Assembly: GCA_958295665.1 (NCBI GenBank)
Contig: OY282560.1
Span: forward strand, 257,653,368-257,717,367
DNA length: 64,000 nt
Direction of reading: 5' to 3'
DNA from: Tipula vernalis
Taxonomy: Eukaryota > Arthropoda > Insecta > Diptera > Tipulidae
A program made the position numbers and the translations under genes. The notes under the pieces are model-generated. The model ran no database searches. It worked only from the letters and a program-made list of their open reading frames with translations, and was not told the origin of the DNA. Position 1 is the first letter of the stretch; every line of letters starts with the position of its first letter. Positions 42,285 through 52,308 of the stretch are shown piece after piece.

Positions 42285-43155
42285 TTAAAAACATACTTGT
42301 TGCAAACGGTAATAATCAAAATATTCACCATTAATATCTATGGTCCTTTCACATCTATCTGGTAGTTGATGGATGCCCCCACTATAGCAACTTGGTTGTT
42401 TGGAGGCAAAATACTCATGAAGCGAGTTTCGGACATCTTCAACTTTCGAGAGCCGCTGGTCAGCCAAATAAGACTGCATCAATCTAAACAAACAGTACTC
42501 ATAGTACGGGCGTTATCATAAAGCAAACATGACAGATTGCGTTCATTGGCCCGTGAATGGTCTTTTTCCTCTAATGCATCAGCCAATTTGTTGAATTGAC
42601 CTTAATAACGTTCGGCCGTGACAGTTTGACCACGTTCAAGAAGTTCATAGTAGATGATTCCTTCCCAATCCCACTAGACATACAATAACACTTTTCATCT
42701 CTAATAGTGATTTTGTGCAAAAAAATCTTTTTTTTTTGTAGCGAAAAAGCGAATTCAAACAAATGTCGACTTTGCGTTTTTTGTTCTCTTCGGTTAGCTC
42801 ATGAGGAATCCATTTTCCTTCCTTGTAGATCTTTCCCATGGCATGTAATCGATTTGAAATTACTACTTGAGTCTAACTGTTTTCCAAGTTCTTGTTGAGT
42901 TTGACATGGGTTTTCATCAAGTAAAGCTTGAAGTTCTTCATCTTCAAACTGTTTTTCAGGACCTGGGAATGGATTGTCTGCAAGGTTAAAACCTCCATCA
43001 CGAAACTTCTTAAACCACTTTCTAAGAGTCAAAGCACCAACAGAATTATCTCCCCAAGTCGAATTAATCATTTCCGTAGCTTTAGCAGCATTTTTTCCTA
43101 ATTTAAAACAGAATAATATTGACACCCTTAAATTTTGATTTGAAACAACCATCTC
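42285..43155 (-). pseudogene. mariner transposase, internally deleted
   Basis: Starts at ATG 43150-43152: FCFKLGKNAAKATEMI, WGDNSVGALTLRKWFKKFRD and FEDEELQALLDENPCQTQQE are the N-terminal helix-turn-helix region of mariner transposases. After a frame change MGKIYKEGKWIPHELTEENK, FRYKKK, RDEKCYC (first catalytic Asp) and LYDNAR (second Asp) follow in other frames. The piece with YSPDLAPSDYH and the third Asp is deleted; the frame resumes HLFRLMQSYLADQRL-like, FASKQPSCYSGGIHQLPDR, ending NGEYFD (about 42330). Family length is about 345 codons; here roughly 290 can be traced. Terminal repeats not identified. Confidence 0.85.
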
Positions 43156-43813
43156 TTAAAAATGTGATACACACTGAACATCAACTTGTAAATGACTGAA
43201 ACTTATGCCATGTAAACAGCAATGACTAAGCTATATATACCTAAAGCGGAGGGTGAATTTAATGTGTTTAAATATGTTTTTTATACCTACCACCTTCAGT
43301 GCTATGTTTCTACATATGTATATGTACATCTGTTAATTCGCAATGAGCTTAGTTACGTGTATGGTGTTTGCGACCGTTGATGGCTCAGGAATGACTTACG
43401 GAGAAATTGCTACCACTGCTTCACATTCTGTCTTCATTATTCGCCGCATTCAGCTAACGGGTTCAAAAATACCACAAAATGAAAATAAACAAGATGCCAG
43501 TCTTGGTCACCGGCAACTTCTACCTAGATACTTGATTCGGCTAGAATAACGAATGGTACATCGAATTTATGAAAGATGAACTCGATCTAGAACTTCGCAA
43601 CGATCCCGCTCAATCTGCATATATAGACCACATATTCACCAGGCGCATACCTCAACTCAACAGCATAGAATATGTCACCAGCTTCTCACACCAAAAGCCA
43701 GGGCTCATCATTTCAGAGACCAATATGCATATGTATATTAATTGGTAAAAATGCCTAAAAACAAAATATCGACACTCACAGGCACAATGGGGTACCCTAA
43801 ACCAATTTTTATT
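43156..43813. other. Non-coding; unplaced open frame 43343-43549
   Basis: A 68-codon plus-strand frame has no recognisable motif. Otherwise nothing is seen before the GTCT repeat. Confidence 0.4.
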
Positions 43814-44061
43814 ACTTTCTTTTACTCTAGTAAAATAAAGTATAGTAATCATGAAAATTTTGGACCTTGAGATTTTTAGAGATTTATTTGTTTTGAGGTC
43901 CCCTGAGTCCGAAAAAGTGGGTTTCGAAATGGTGTCTGTCTGTCTGTCAGTCTGTCCGTCTGTCCGTCTGTCCGTCTGTCAGTCTGTCAGTCTGTCTGTG
44001 TCCTCTCTACAGCCCAGATGGTTTAACCAATCGAACTGAAACTTCAGATTTAAGCTTTTTT
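43814..44061 (+). repeat. Young dispersed repeat with (GTCT)n core, copy 1
   Basis: From ACTTTCTTTTACTCTAG to GATTTAAGCTTTTTT this is almost identical to the reverse complement of 61615-61871; outside the GTCT/GTCA microsatellite I count one difference. An open frame (MKILDLEIFRDLFVLRSPES) runs through both copies but ends in a microsatellite-coded SVCL repeat, so I do not call it a gene. Confidence 0.92.
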
Positions 44062-44164
44062 GTGGCTATGGCTGTCGCACCCAAATCAACATTGTATGAT
44101 TCCATAACTTTTGTTTTAATATTTTTTAAGATAATTGCCGGATTTTACTCGACAATTTTTCCAA

Positions 44165-44505
44165 TTTTTAATAAAATGTGAGGAGTTATTTTTGTTTTCC
44201 GCTGTCCGCCACATTTTTTTTAATAATAACCTCGCCGTCTTTAATAAATCTCTGAATTATTGAATGTGCAGTGCTTGTGTTAATCCCGGCAATTGCAGCT
44301 GCTTCAACACACTTTTCCCATCCTCGTATAACTTGATTACAATTTTTTTTGAATCCATACTTACCCTTTTGTATGTGGTGACTCTTCGTGGTCGCATTGG
44401 TCTGGCTGGTGGTAGTAGTTCTCTTATATCCGAATTAGTTGAATCGTCAGAGCTTGAATCAAAAATTCTGTTTGTTGAGGCACTTGCAAGTGGTTATGGT
44501 GGTTA
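44165..44505 (-). pseudogene. Possible transposase N-terminus (helix-turn-helix)
   Basis: Minus-strand frame DSSSDDSTNSDIRELLPPAR, RPRRVTTYKRVSMDSKKIVI, KLYEDG, then after one frameshift KCVEAAAIAGINTSTAHSII, QRFIKDGEVIIKK and a stop. 'K..I.LYE.GKS..EAA...G...STA..II..F...G' is a common transposase-type helix-turn-helix. No catalytic region follows. A sequence AGGGTAAGTATG within it looks like a donor site but the frame stays open across it. Family not assigned. Confidence 0.4.
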
Positions 44506-47500
44506 GCTCATTTTAAGTATAATAGGAGTAATTAAATATTGATAGCTATATGTACATACATATGTATAAAGATTTATTCAAATAATTATTACAATTATCT
44601 TGTACAAAATATTTAAACGAGTTAATGATATGAACTCACTACAGATAATGGAATCAAATTACGAAATTTTCTCTATATCTTTCATAATTGCCGTTATCAA
44701 AACTAGTTTGAAATCGTTTGTTGTGTCGATTTTAATCAAAATTAAATTTAATGAATTTGAAATTATTAAAATTGAATTTTAATGTTTTTTTTTTTTGGTA
44801 ATTTGAATTTTACATGATGGAAATTATTTTGCGTTAGTATTATCTTGAACTGGGAAATTTTGAATTTCATCTGGGATAGTATGAATTCATTTGGGAATAA
44901 ATTGATTTTGATGTTAGTAATTGCGAATTTGAAGTTAAAAACCTTTACCAAATTTTTCAAAAAAGTAACTATGGATACAAGCGAGGTGTCAAGGTGACAT
45001 GAAATATGAGGCTGAATAATAAGACAAAGGACGCATCCAGCACACGTACAGCCCACAATTGAAATATTATATTCTCAAATGTGTGGATATTCCATGAAAA
45101 TTTAAACTACCATTTTTAGCCTCACTGAAACGCGAATCTAGGCTACAGTTTTTACAAAGTAATTTAGCGCTCAGCGCCTTCAGAAATGTGGACTACACGT
45201 ATTTACGCTTGATACGCCCACTATATAATACTTTAACACTTAAGTGAAACTCACTTCGATATGCGATCTAAAATAATTAAAAAAAATCATTATTTTATTA
45301 TTGTATTACGTTAGTTAATATGACTGTTATAATATAGTCTTTAAGGTAGTAAGGTATGTCATGAATTAAGATTACGTCATTTAAATATTTTGATGTCATT
45401 TGCAATTGTTTCAAATTATAATATTAAATATATATAAATTCCAACGAAAACTAGTTATTTTCTAAATAATTAAATCTTACTTTGGTTATCTCTCGCAAAA
45501 TTAAGTGAAATTAATTTTTGAAATTCCAGTATGTATATAGAATTCGAAAAATAGAATTTCTATTAATAATCGTGGTATTGTACTACATATACATATAGTA
45601 TACATTTGCTAAATAAATAACATCGGAAAAATTTAACAAAACAAATTTGAATATAAAACGATTTTGGACTAAATTTTAATGCAAATATTCCAGTAGATTA
45701 TCATTCCAACAAAATGTACACGTACATAGTACATATGTACTTAAAAAATGCACAGATTTTAAATACTATTTTTACACTATCGCGGTATGAGAATGAACAG
45801 TATTTTACATAAACAAACATAGATAAACAGCACATTTTATTTGCCCAAAATTTATTATTTTAACGCAAATCTAATTTTATTTCGTGTTTTGTTTCCATAA
45901 CCTTTAAAAACATGGTCTAATTTGGATGAGTTACTATTTGTTTATTATTTTGTCTAATTATGTAATCGATAGAAATTTACATGATTTAAAAATATAATTA
46001 AAAACATATTGCTTTTATTATTATTATTAAATTATTTTCATAAGAAAATGCCTAAACTTTATTAAAAATGTTAAACAATAATCGATATTGTTAGTGTTTG
46101 ATACGCTCATTTTGTAATTAAATTTACATAGCCAAGACAAGACACATGCAAAAACTCCGTTGTAGGCAATTTTTTCTGCATTTTGAGGAAAGTTTTTTAA
46201 CAATTTTATATTGATATAACTAGACTTATAGATACACTCGACTAGACCGTTGAATTTATTTACTGGTTATTTTGATATAATTATTGACGTTTAGTTTTTC
46301 CGATAAATGTGTACTTATAAAATATAAATTCAAATTCATGATTTGAATCATAAGCAAATTGTTTAAAAATAAGCGAACCGCAACTCAAATAAATGAATTC
46401 ATTATTAATAAAATAATTCAAATTTCCAATTTCTGATACTTTCTTTTACTTCTAATTAGAACCTAAATGCTATATGATTTTTTTATACATAGTGTGAACG
46501 TCGGATATTAAGTTAACCCTGTTTCAATTATAATTAAACTAATCGTCAATAAATTGGTGGATTTTGTCTGTAAGCTCAATTAAATTACTACAGCACTTAA
46601 AAAATTGCGATGTTAGAGCGAAATAATTTTTTATTCGAGACGTTAATAATTTCAATTATTGTTCAGTTCGTCATTTTGTTAACATTAAGCAGACCTATTT
46701 AACATAATAAAAAATTTGAAATAATCGATGATTTATTTATACAAAATACCCTAATAAAGAATAGGATTGTGAACAGTTTACGGAAAAGTCATAAATATGA
46801 GTCATTTGTAATTGCGGCTTTCTCTACAATCTGAACGCCAAGAAAGGTAATACAGATTACAAGAAACTTGATTAGGCCCATCTGGATTACCAGTCGCTAT
46901 TCTGAACATGCTATAATATTTCAAATTATTTCTAATCGAAGAAATTACTGATTTTAAGACTTAAATGCCCATATTCACGAAAATCTGCTAACTTTCATCG
47001 ATCATTACCTATACATTTTCGTAGCATCGGTAGCAACACTTTCAACGAAAATTTGAAAATGGTTGCGGTCCGGGGTCAAGGGGCTCCCATACAAAATTTT
47101 GGAAAGAGTCCTTTGGGTCAGTGAGCTTCCAAAAGAAATTAAATAAATTCAAATTATCCGAAATATAGCCATTCATAGCAAAACAAATTTGGATATTTTA
47201 CACACAAAGTTTGATGTCATGGATCTTAAAGTGACGAATTTTTGGTGTATAAGATCCAGAGTTTGACTCTTGGAGTTGTTTTTGGTCAAAATGGATATAA
47301 AAAAAAATTAAACAAAACATATTGACCTCGTAGTATTGATACTCCGGAATATTTCCATAACTTCTATTATTTTATTAATCACTGAAAATTTCTAACAATT
47401 TAAACATAATAAATATGCGAATCCTGGATGATTGCCAAGATTTTATCAAATATTTTCATTTACAGCATATTCTAGAATTTTTGGACTTTTTATTAATCGA

Positions 47501-49332
47501 CGATTAAACATATAACCACTTAACATATTTTAATTAGAGATACTGATATACATACAAACGTATGGTTTTTTTAATTGTCAATATTTTACAACAACGGCTA
47601 ATGCCTAATTTTAATCCGTATCATTTTGATGAAACTGGAAATACATCTTAGTTTGCCTAATCCGTCTGGACATTTCGACTCAAAATTTCTTAAAATCATT
47701 TTCAACCTAATGCCTATTTATTATAAGTTGTGACATATTTAAATTTTTCATCAAAATAGATACATTGACTAAAGTGAAAATAGGTATAATGCCAGGCCGT
47801 TGAAAAATATGTTTGGTTATTGGTTGCAATTAAATCGTTAAAGTTTATTTTTGGGAAAGATATTTTTGTAAAAATATGTAAACCAAATTGGATGAAACAA
47901 CCAACAAGAAATTGATTAAATTTATGGCGTTTAAAAATAAATCAGGTGACCCATTTATTGTTTTACACGTGAATAGCATTAATTATTTCGCAAGAATTTT
48001 GAAAATTCAAAAATTATTTGCAGCTTCAAGTTGATATACTCGTAAGTACATAATAACATAACATTAGAAATATGTTATTAGGTACCCAACTTTCTTTTTT
48101 CTAAATGCATACATCGATATCTATTTATTTAGTACATGCATAACAATTACGAAGCACAGGCCAAAGGAGTATTTAGTGCAAAATAGTTTTTTTTTTTTTT
48201 TAAATATTCGTGTATGTAAATGCATAAATTTTGTTTGTCAATAGAAAAATAAAATAATAAGCCACATAGACAATTGTTTTTTCTTGCTATGTCTTATTGC
48301 TTAAACTACATATTGTATTTTAACAACTAGGTAATAAAAATCAGTTATTTAGATTCGTGTATTATTTTCATCAGCCCTCATAAGAACTAGTTTTCTCATT
48401 AAAATAATGAAACTTATATACACCTAGTTTGCAAAAATACTTATCTAAACTATAATGTACATACGCATACGTCCGGTATTTCTATGTATGTAAGTGTAAA
48501 TGCCACTTGAAGAATCCACAAAAGCACAATATATAAATAAAAATTGTTTGTTTTGCCAATCATCTGCCTTTTGTTTTATGCCCACAAGATATTATATTTG
48601 TTTTATTCTAATCAAGGTTTTAGGACCCCAAATAAAATAAAAATTTCGAAAACCAACATTTTTGGAGCGTACAAATATGTCAGACCCTCATTATCGTCTG
48701 AGAGTACATGAAGTGTATCGCATTAGGGTGTTAGATATATCTACTATAAATTTTAAAATTAAGACAACAAATGTCCAATTTTTACCATGTGTAATAATAA
48801 CAACTGGCTGGAAACTGAATAAGCCAAGTACGAATACGTATATGTTTCTACGTAATAAATTCATATTATTTTTGAAACAAACTTGGGTTGGGTCTTAGTA
48901 ATATAAAATGTTTATTGTTGATATTTTATTTATATAGAACTTAAAATAACATGTATGTATGACGGTGAAGTATGTTGAGAAAAAGAGAAAATACCATTTA
49001 CTCGAAGATATTGAGATTAGATTAATATCGCATAAATATTATATAACACGAAAGCGAAAGTGATTAATATCTGTCGAACTGGAAAATTCATTTTAAATTT
49101 CAATCACCATATCATATAGGTGAACCTCAAAAAACGTGAGGTATCAGGGGCAACACATCAAATTTTACAGATATGAAATGATGGTGTAAATTAAACATAT
49201 TTAGTCAAGCCGGAACTTTGTCTACTCTTCGTCCACGTTGCAAATAAAAATGGTAAACACGAATTGTAAAAAATTCTATAATGTTTCACCTCATATGATT
49301 TGCAACTACTAGAGGCTTCCTCATGGCAGCAC
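44506..49332. other. Long AT-rich stretch, nothing recognised
   Basis: Almost 5 kb with no transposon protein, inverted repeat or array that I can support. It includes a 78-codon open frame at 48662-48898 without motifs. It is the largest stretch free of recognisable mobile DNA in the putative intron, so it may hold old unique intron sequence or regulatory DNA. Confidence 0.45.
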
Positions 49333-49335
49333 CAG

Positions 49336-50451
49336 GGGCCGAATTCCGGTTTTATGACAAATGAGTATGACAAATGACTTTATTATTTTTTTAGACTAGT
49401 CAGTTCTCATGCTCATATTATTTTCGATTCTGATATGACTAATGAGTTTTGACGTGCTATAAAATTTATAGCATGAGTTTTTGGATTATTGGGTTCTATT
49501 GTTGACATTTGGGGAAGTAGAAAATACGTATTTTCAAACCGTTCTATGCACAACACCTAATAAGAATAAATAAAATAAAATGGATTTCTTTATTTTAAGA
49601 ATTATTAGGCGTCGAATTTCTAACCAAAAGGTAAAGTAGTATTAGATTTCTCTTAAGATTCAGAAGGAAGTTAAGAGATTTGAGTGATCCATTTGAATCA
49701 ACTACGGACCGAGGCTGTTTAGATTTAATAAAGCAACTTGTAGGCTGCTTATCAGCTTCATTCAACCACATATCAAAAGCGCGTTCGAATTCACGTGTTG
49801 AACTCGACTTTAAGAATTCTATGCGCTCTTCGTTTTCTAGCGGTCGGCTGCTATCAACACCCAATAAGGCAAGACTTCTTCATCTCACTTTGAAAAATTT
49901 CGGTTTCACGATGTGTTGATAATGTTTGTCAAATAATTGAAAACAAATTCGCAAAAGATTTCGTGAAATTCCAATTAGACTCTACAATTTGTTGAAATAA
50001 AGCAATAATTTTTTAATATATATGGATTTCCGGGCATCGTAGGGCTAATCGTCGGGACACATATTTCGATTAAAAAGGCTAATAATAGAGTGGAACTCGT
50101 CTGTGTGTGTGCAAATCATTTGTGACGCTAACCTTTTAATCTCAACATTTTCCTCTAAATAGGAAACTAAGTATGTTTTTTTGTTCTTCGCTAGCTTCCC
50201 GTCTTTGCTTTACTAACATCTCGCTTAAAAAAATATTAATATTTTGTTTTTATTTATAATAATTCCAAAATCTCAGTAGCAGTTAATTTTATCACAAAAT
50301 AAAATATGCTGAGTCTTTTTGACAGATATTATGAGTTGGTTTTTCTCATTAATCATACGGGAATCGGCTTTATGATTTTATTATACCAGTTTGAATTTTT
50401 ATACCAACTAAACTCATTGGTGACTTTAGTCATCGAACCGGAATTGGCCCC
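49336..50451 (+). mobile_element. PIF/Harbinger element, internally deleted
   Basis: Left end GGGCCGAATTCCGGTTTTAT (49336) and right end (read on the other strand from 50451) GGGGCCAATTCCGGTTCGAT are inverted repeats. CAG at 49333-49335 and 50452-50454 is the expected 3-bp target duplication. Several TGACWAATGAG motifs lie inside the left end. At 1.1 kb it is much shorter than a complete Harbinger (about 3 kb with transposase and Myb-like gene). Confidence 0.8.
49655..50065 (+). pseudogene. HARBI1-like transposase fragment
   Basis: In shifting frames: FRRKLRDLSDPFES, then RLFRFNKATCRLLISFIQPH, LCALRFLAVGCYQHP, ISVSRCVDNVCQIIENKFAK, then IWISGHRRANRRDTYFD. The order 'RRKLRD.SNPFE', 'FRL.K...L...I.P', 'L.ALRF.A.G.YQ' and 'SVSRC...V...I' is that of Harbinger nucleases (HARBI1 family). 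The catalytic D,D,E region beyond is lost by deletion. At least three frameshifts. It lies between the matching terminal repeats, which confirms the assignment. Confidence 0.75.
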
Positions 50452-50891
50452 CAGGTCCCATCTATGACTGACGATTTTTTCCACCAACCGCTGAGACGCT
50501 TCATCTATAAAATACTTGTATAGAAATTCGTTTTGAAGTAAATAAATAAAAAGAGTTTACGGGAAAGACCTACTTATTAGCTTTATGTACACTGGTTCTG
50601 ACCGAGGACTTTCGCCATTAAACGAAGACATGTTAACGGCTTAGCTCAGACTACTTGTCGAACATAAGTTTTTGCGTCTATGAATAATAACGTTTCTCGA
50701 AACAACCCTATTTGATTTGGCTTTATAGGATTAAATATTAAAGATTCACTTGATTATTTAATATTGACGTCAATTTTTAATCGCTAGTTTATTCAAAATT
50801 CCTTCAAAAATTCTATCCCTAGGCTTCAAAACTTCTATTCGTAGATAAAGTAACAAAATATAATAATAATAACAGACATATGCTACACTAA
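50452..50891. other. Non-coding gap after the Harbinger element
   Basis: No feature recognised. Confidence 0.4.
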
Positions 50892-51395
50892 ATTTGTACA
50901 CACAAATACCCCAACATAATTGCCACTCTTCAGAATCTTGCGGATCGGCGCAGAGCAATTCTTACGAATGGCCTTCTTTATGAATTTATTCTTCTTCAGC
51001 AGATTAGGTATGAGGTTGCCGAAGAAATAAATGATGACCAAAGTGAGAATGCTTCGGAGGTGTCATTAAAACACGTTTTACATTCAAATTTAATTTTAAT
51101 TGCCACTCTTCAAAATCTTACGGATCGGCGCAGAGCAATTATTACGAATGGCCTTCTTTACGAATTTATTCTTCTTCAGCAGCTTAGGTATGAGGTTGCC
51201 GAAGAAATAAATGATGACCACCAAAGTGAGAATGCTTCGGAGGTGTCATTAAAACACGTTTCACATTCAAATTTACATACACAATTAGATGACGGTACTC
51301 CTATCACAATTCGGCATACAACAACACAATCAGATACATTAAAAAAAACAGCAGCTTACTCAAAATTTTCAAAATACATTTACACAATAGATTGA
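50892..51395 (+). CDS. Open frame with a recent in-frame 60-codon duplication
   Basis: After a stop near 50889-50891 the frame is open to TGA 51393-51395 without a clear start. It contains ATLQNLADRRRAILTNGLLY, EFILLQQIRYEVAEEINDDQ, SENASEVSLKHVLHSNL, then the same again with six base changes and one extra codon (ATLQNLTDRRRAIITNGLLY...), then HTQLDDGTPITIRHTTTQ and an end rich in Thr/Lys. The repeat is predicted to be helical and acidic. I do not recognise the family. It may be an exon or a fragment of an unknown mobile-element protein; the open frame across both copies and the codon-sized insertion hint at coding constraint, but no splice sites or start were established. Confidence 0.45.
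   Translation: MCTHKYPNIIATLQNLADRRRAILTNGLLYEFILLQQIRYEVAEEINDDQSENASEVSLKHVLHSNLILIATLQNLTDRRRAIITNGLLYEFILLQQLRYEVAEEINDDHQSENASEVSLKHVSHSNLHTQLDDGTPITIRHTTTQSDTLKKTAAYSKFSKYIYTID
50918..51280 (+). repeat. 180-bp direct duplication
   Basis: Copy 1 starts AATTGCCACTCTTCAG at 50918; copy 2 AATTGCCACTCTTCAA at 51098, exactly 180 bp apart. About six substitutions and one 3-bp insertion (ACC) separate them. Confidence 0.95.
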
Positions 51396-51664
51396 GTAAA
51401 TTCGCTAGGATCTAGATAGTATCCAACAGTGTGAGTTACCAAATCGATGGAAGATTTTGGTAAGGTAAGGCTCGCACAAATATCACACAAAAAACACTCA
51501 AATACACTCAACATACGAACCTTCAAACAACACAATCATTCAATACCTAGGTACGCTTACGCAGAAACTATCAAGGTGTGAACATGATATATTTCTGGTG
51601 AAAAAATGTACACTGCGAAGTTAGCTACATACTATGATACGTAATGATTTGATAACACTGCCGG

Positions 51665-51785
51665 CCAAATGTTTGTCCTGTGAACCATTTTGATTTCGTT
51701 ATATTGGTGATCCTGGTTAAATTTTTGTTCGAGCTGAGAATAATTCAACTCATTTAGCTATCGTGGTATACATTTTTCCACCAGA
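51665..51785 (+). repeat. Dispersed repeat, copy 2 (see 24900-25035)
   Basis: Shares TTTGTCCTGTGAACCATTTT and following blocks with 24900-25035 in direct orientation, roughly 75-80% identity. No coding motif; family unknown. Confidence 0.6.
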
Positions 51786-52308
51786 AACGTACCATGTAAG
51801 CACTTTCAGCTTTGTTCAGTCATGGTAAAGAAAAAGTCGAGAGAGAAAAATTCAAAAGTTCTCACAAAATTAAGGAACGTTCTACAGAAACTCGCAAACC
51901 AAAATACACAGAACATTGACGCATAGCCATCATCGATTTACACAGTTTTTGCCTGGAGTCTGGAAAACAGATGTCTCTCGCATAATTGTGGGGCATCTTG
52001 GATCGTGGATGAGGAGACCAGAAGAGGCAGCCTCTGGTAGACAAAATTGAAAATTATTGGTACAAGAACTTCGTGAGTATGCATCCGTATTTAAATAAAT
52101 ATACATATAAACAAATTTATAACAAATCCGCAGGAGACGTCCGATTTTTTAACAGACGGCTTCTCGAATATGTTACCGAAACAAAATAATGTCACTAATC
52201 TGTCCAGGTACAGGCCGATCACGTGTTTACCGACAATATATAGTATAAGATAATTACGGCTAAGTGAAATTAAAAAGCTGAAATAAAAAAGGGAATCTTG
52301 TATCAAAA
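51786..52308. other. Non-coding stretch before the Jockey 3' end
   Basis: Nothing recognised. TATCAAAAAT at 52301-52310 abuts the Jockey poly(T) and may be one target-site copy, the other being at 54465-54474. Confidence 0.4.

Noticed and set aside
43851..44039. MKILDLEIFRDLFV...SVCLSVC as a conserved small protein
   Set aside because: Present in two nearly identical mobile copies and ends in microsatellite-coded SVCL; identity reflects recent duplication, not coding constraint.
48662..48898. 78-codon plus-strand frame
   Set aside because: No recognisable motif, no splice sites identified, length expected by chance in this much sequence.
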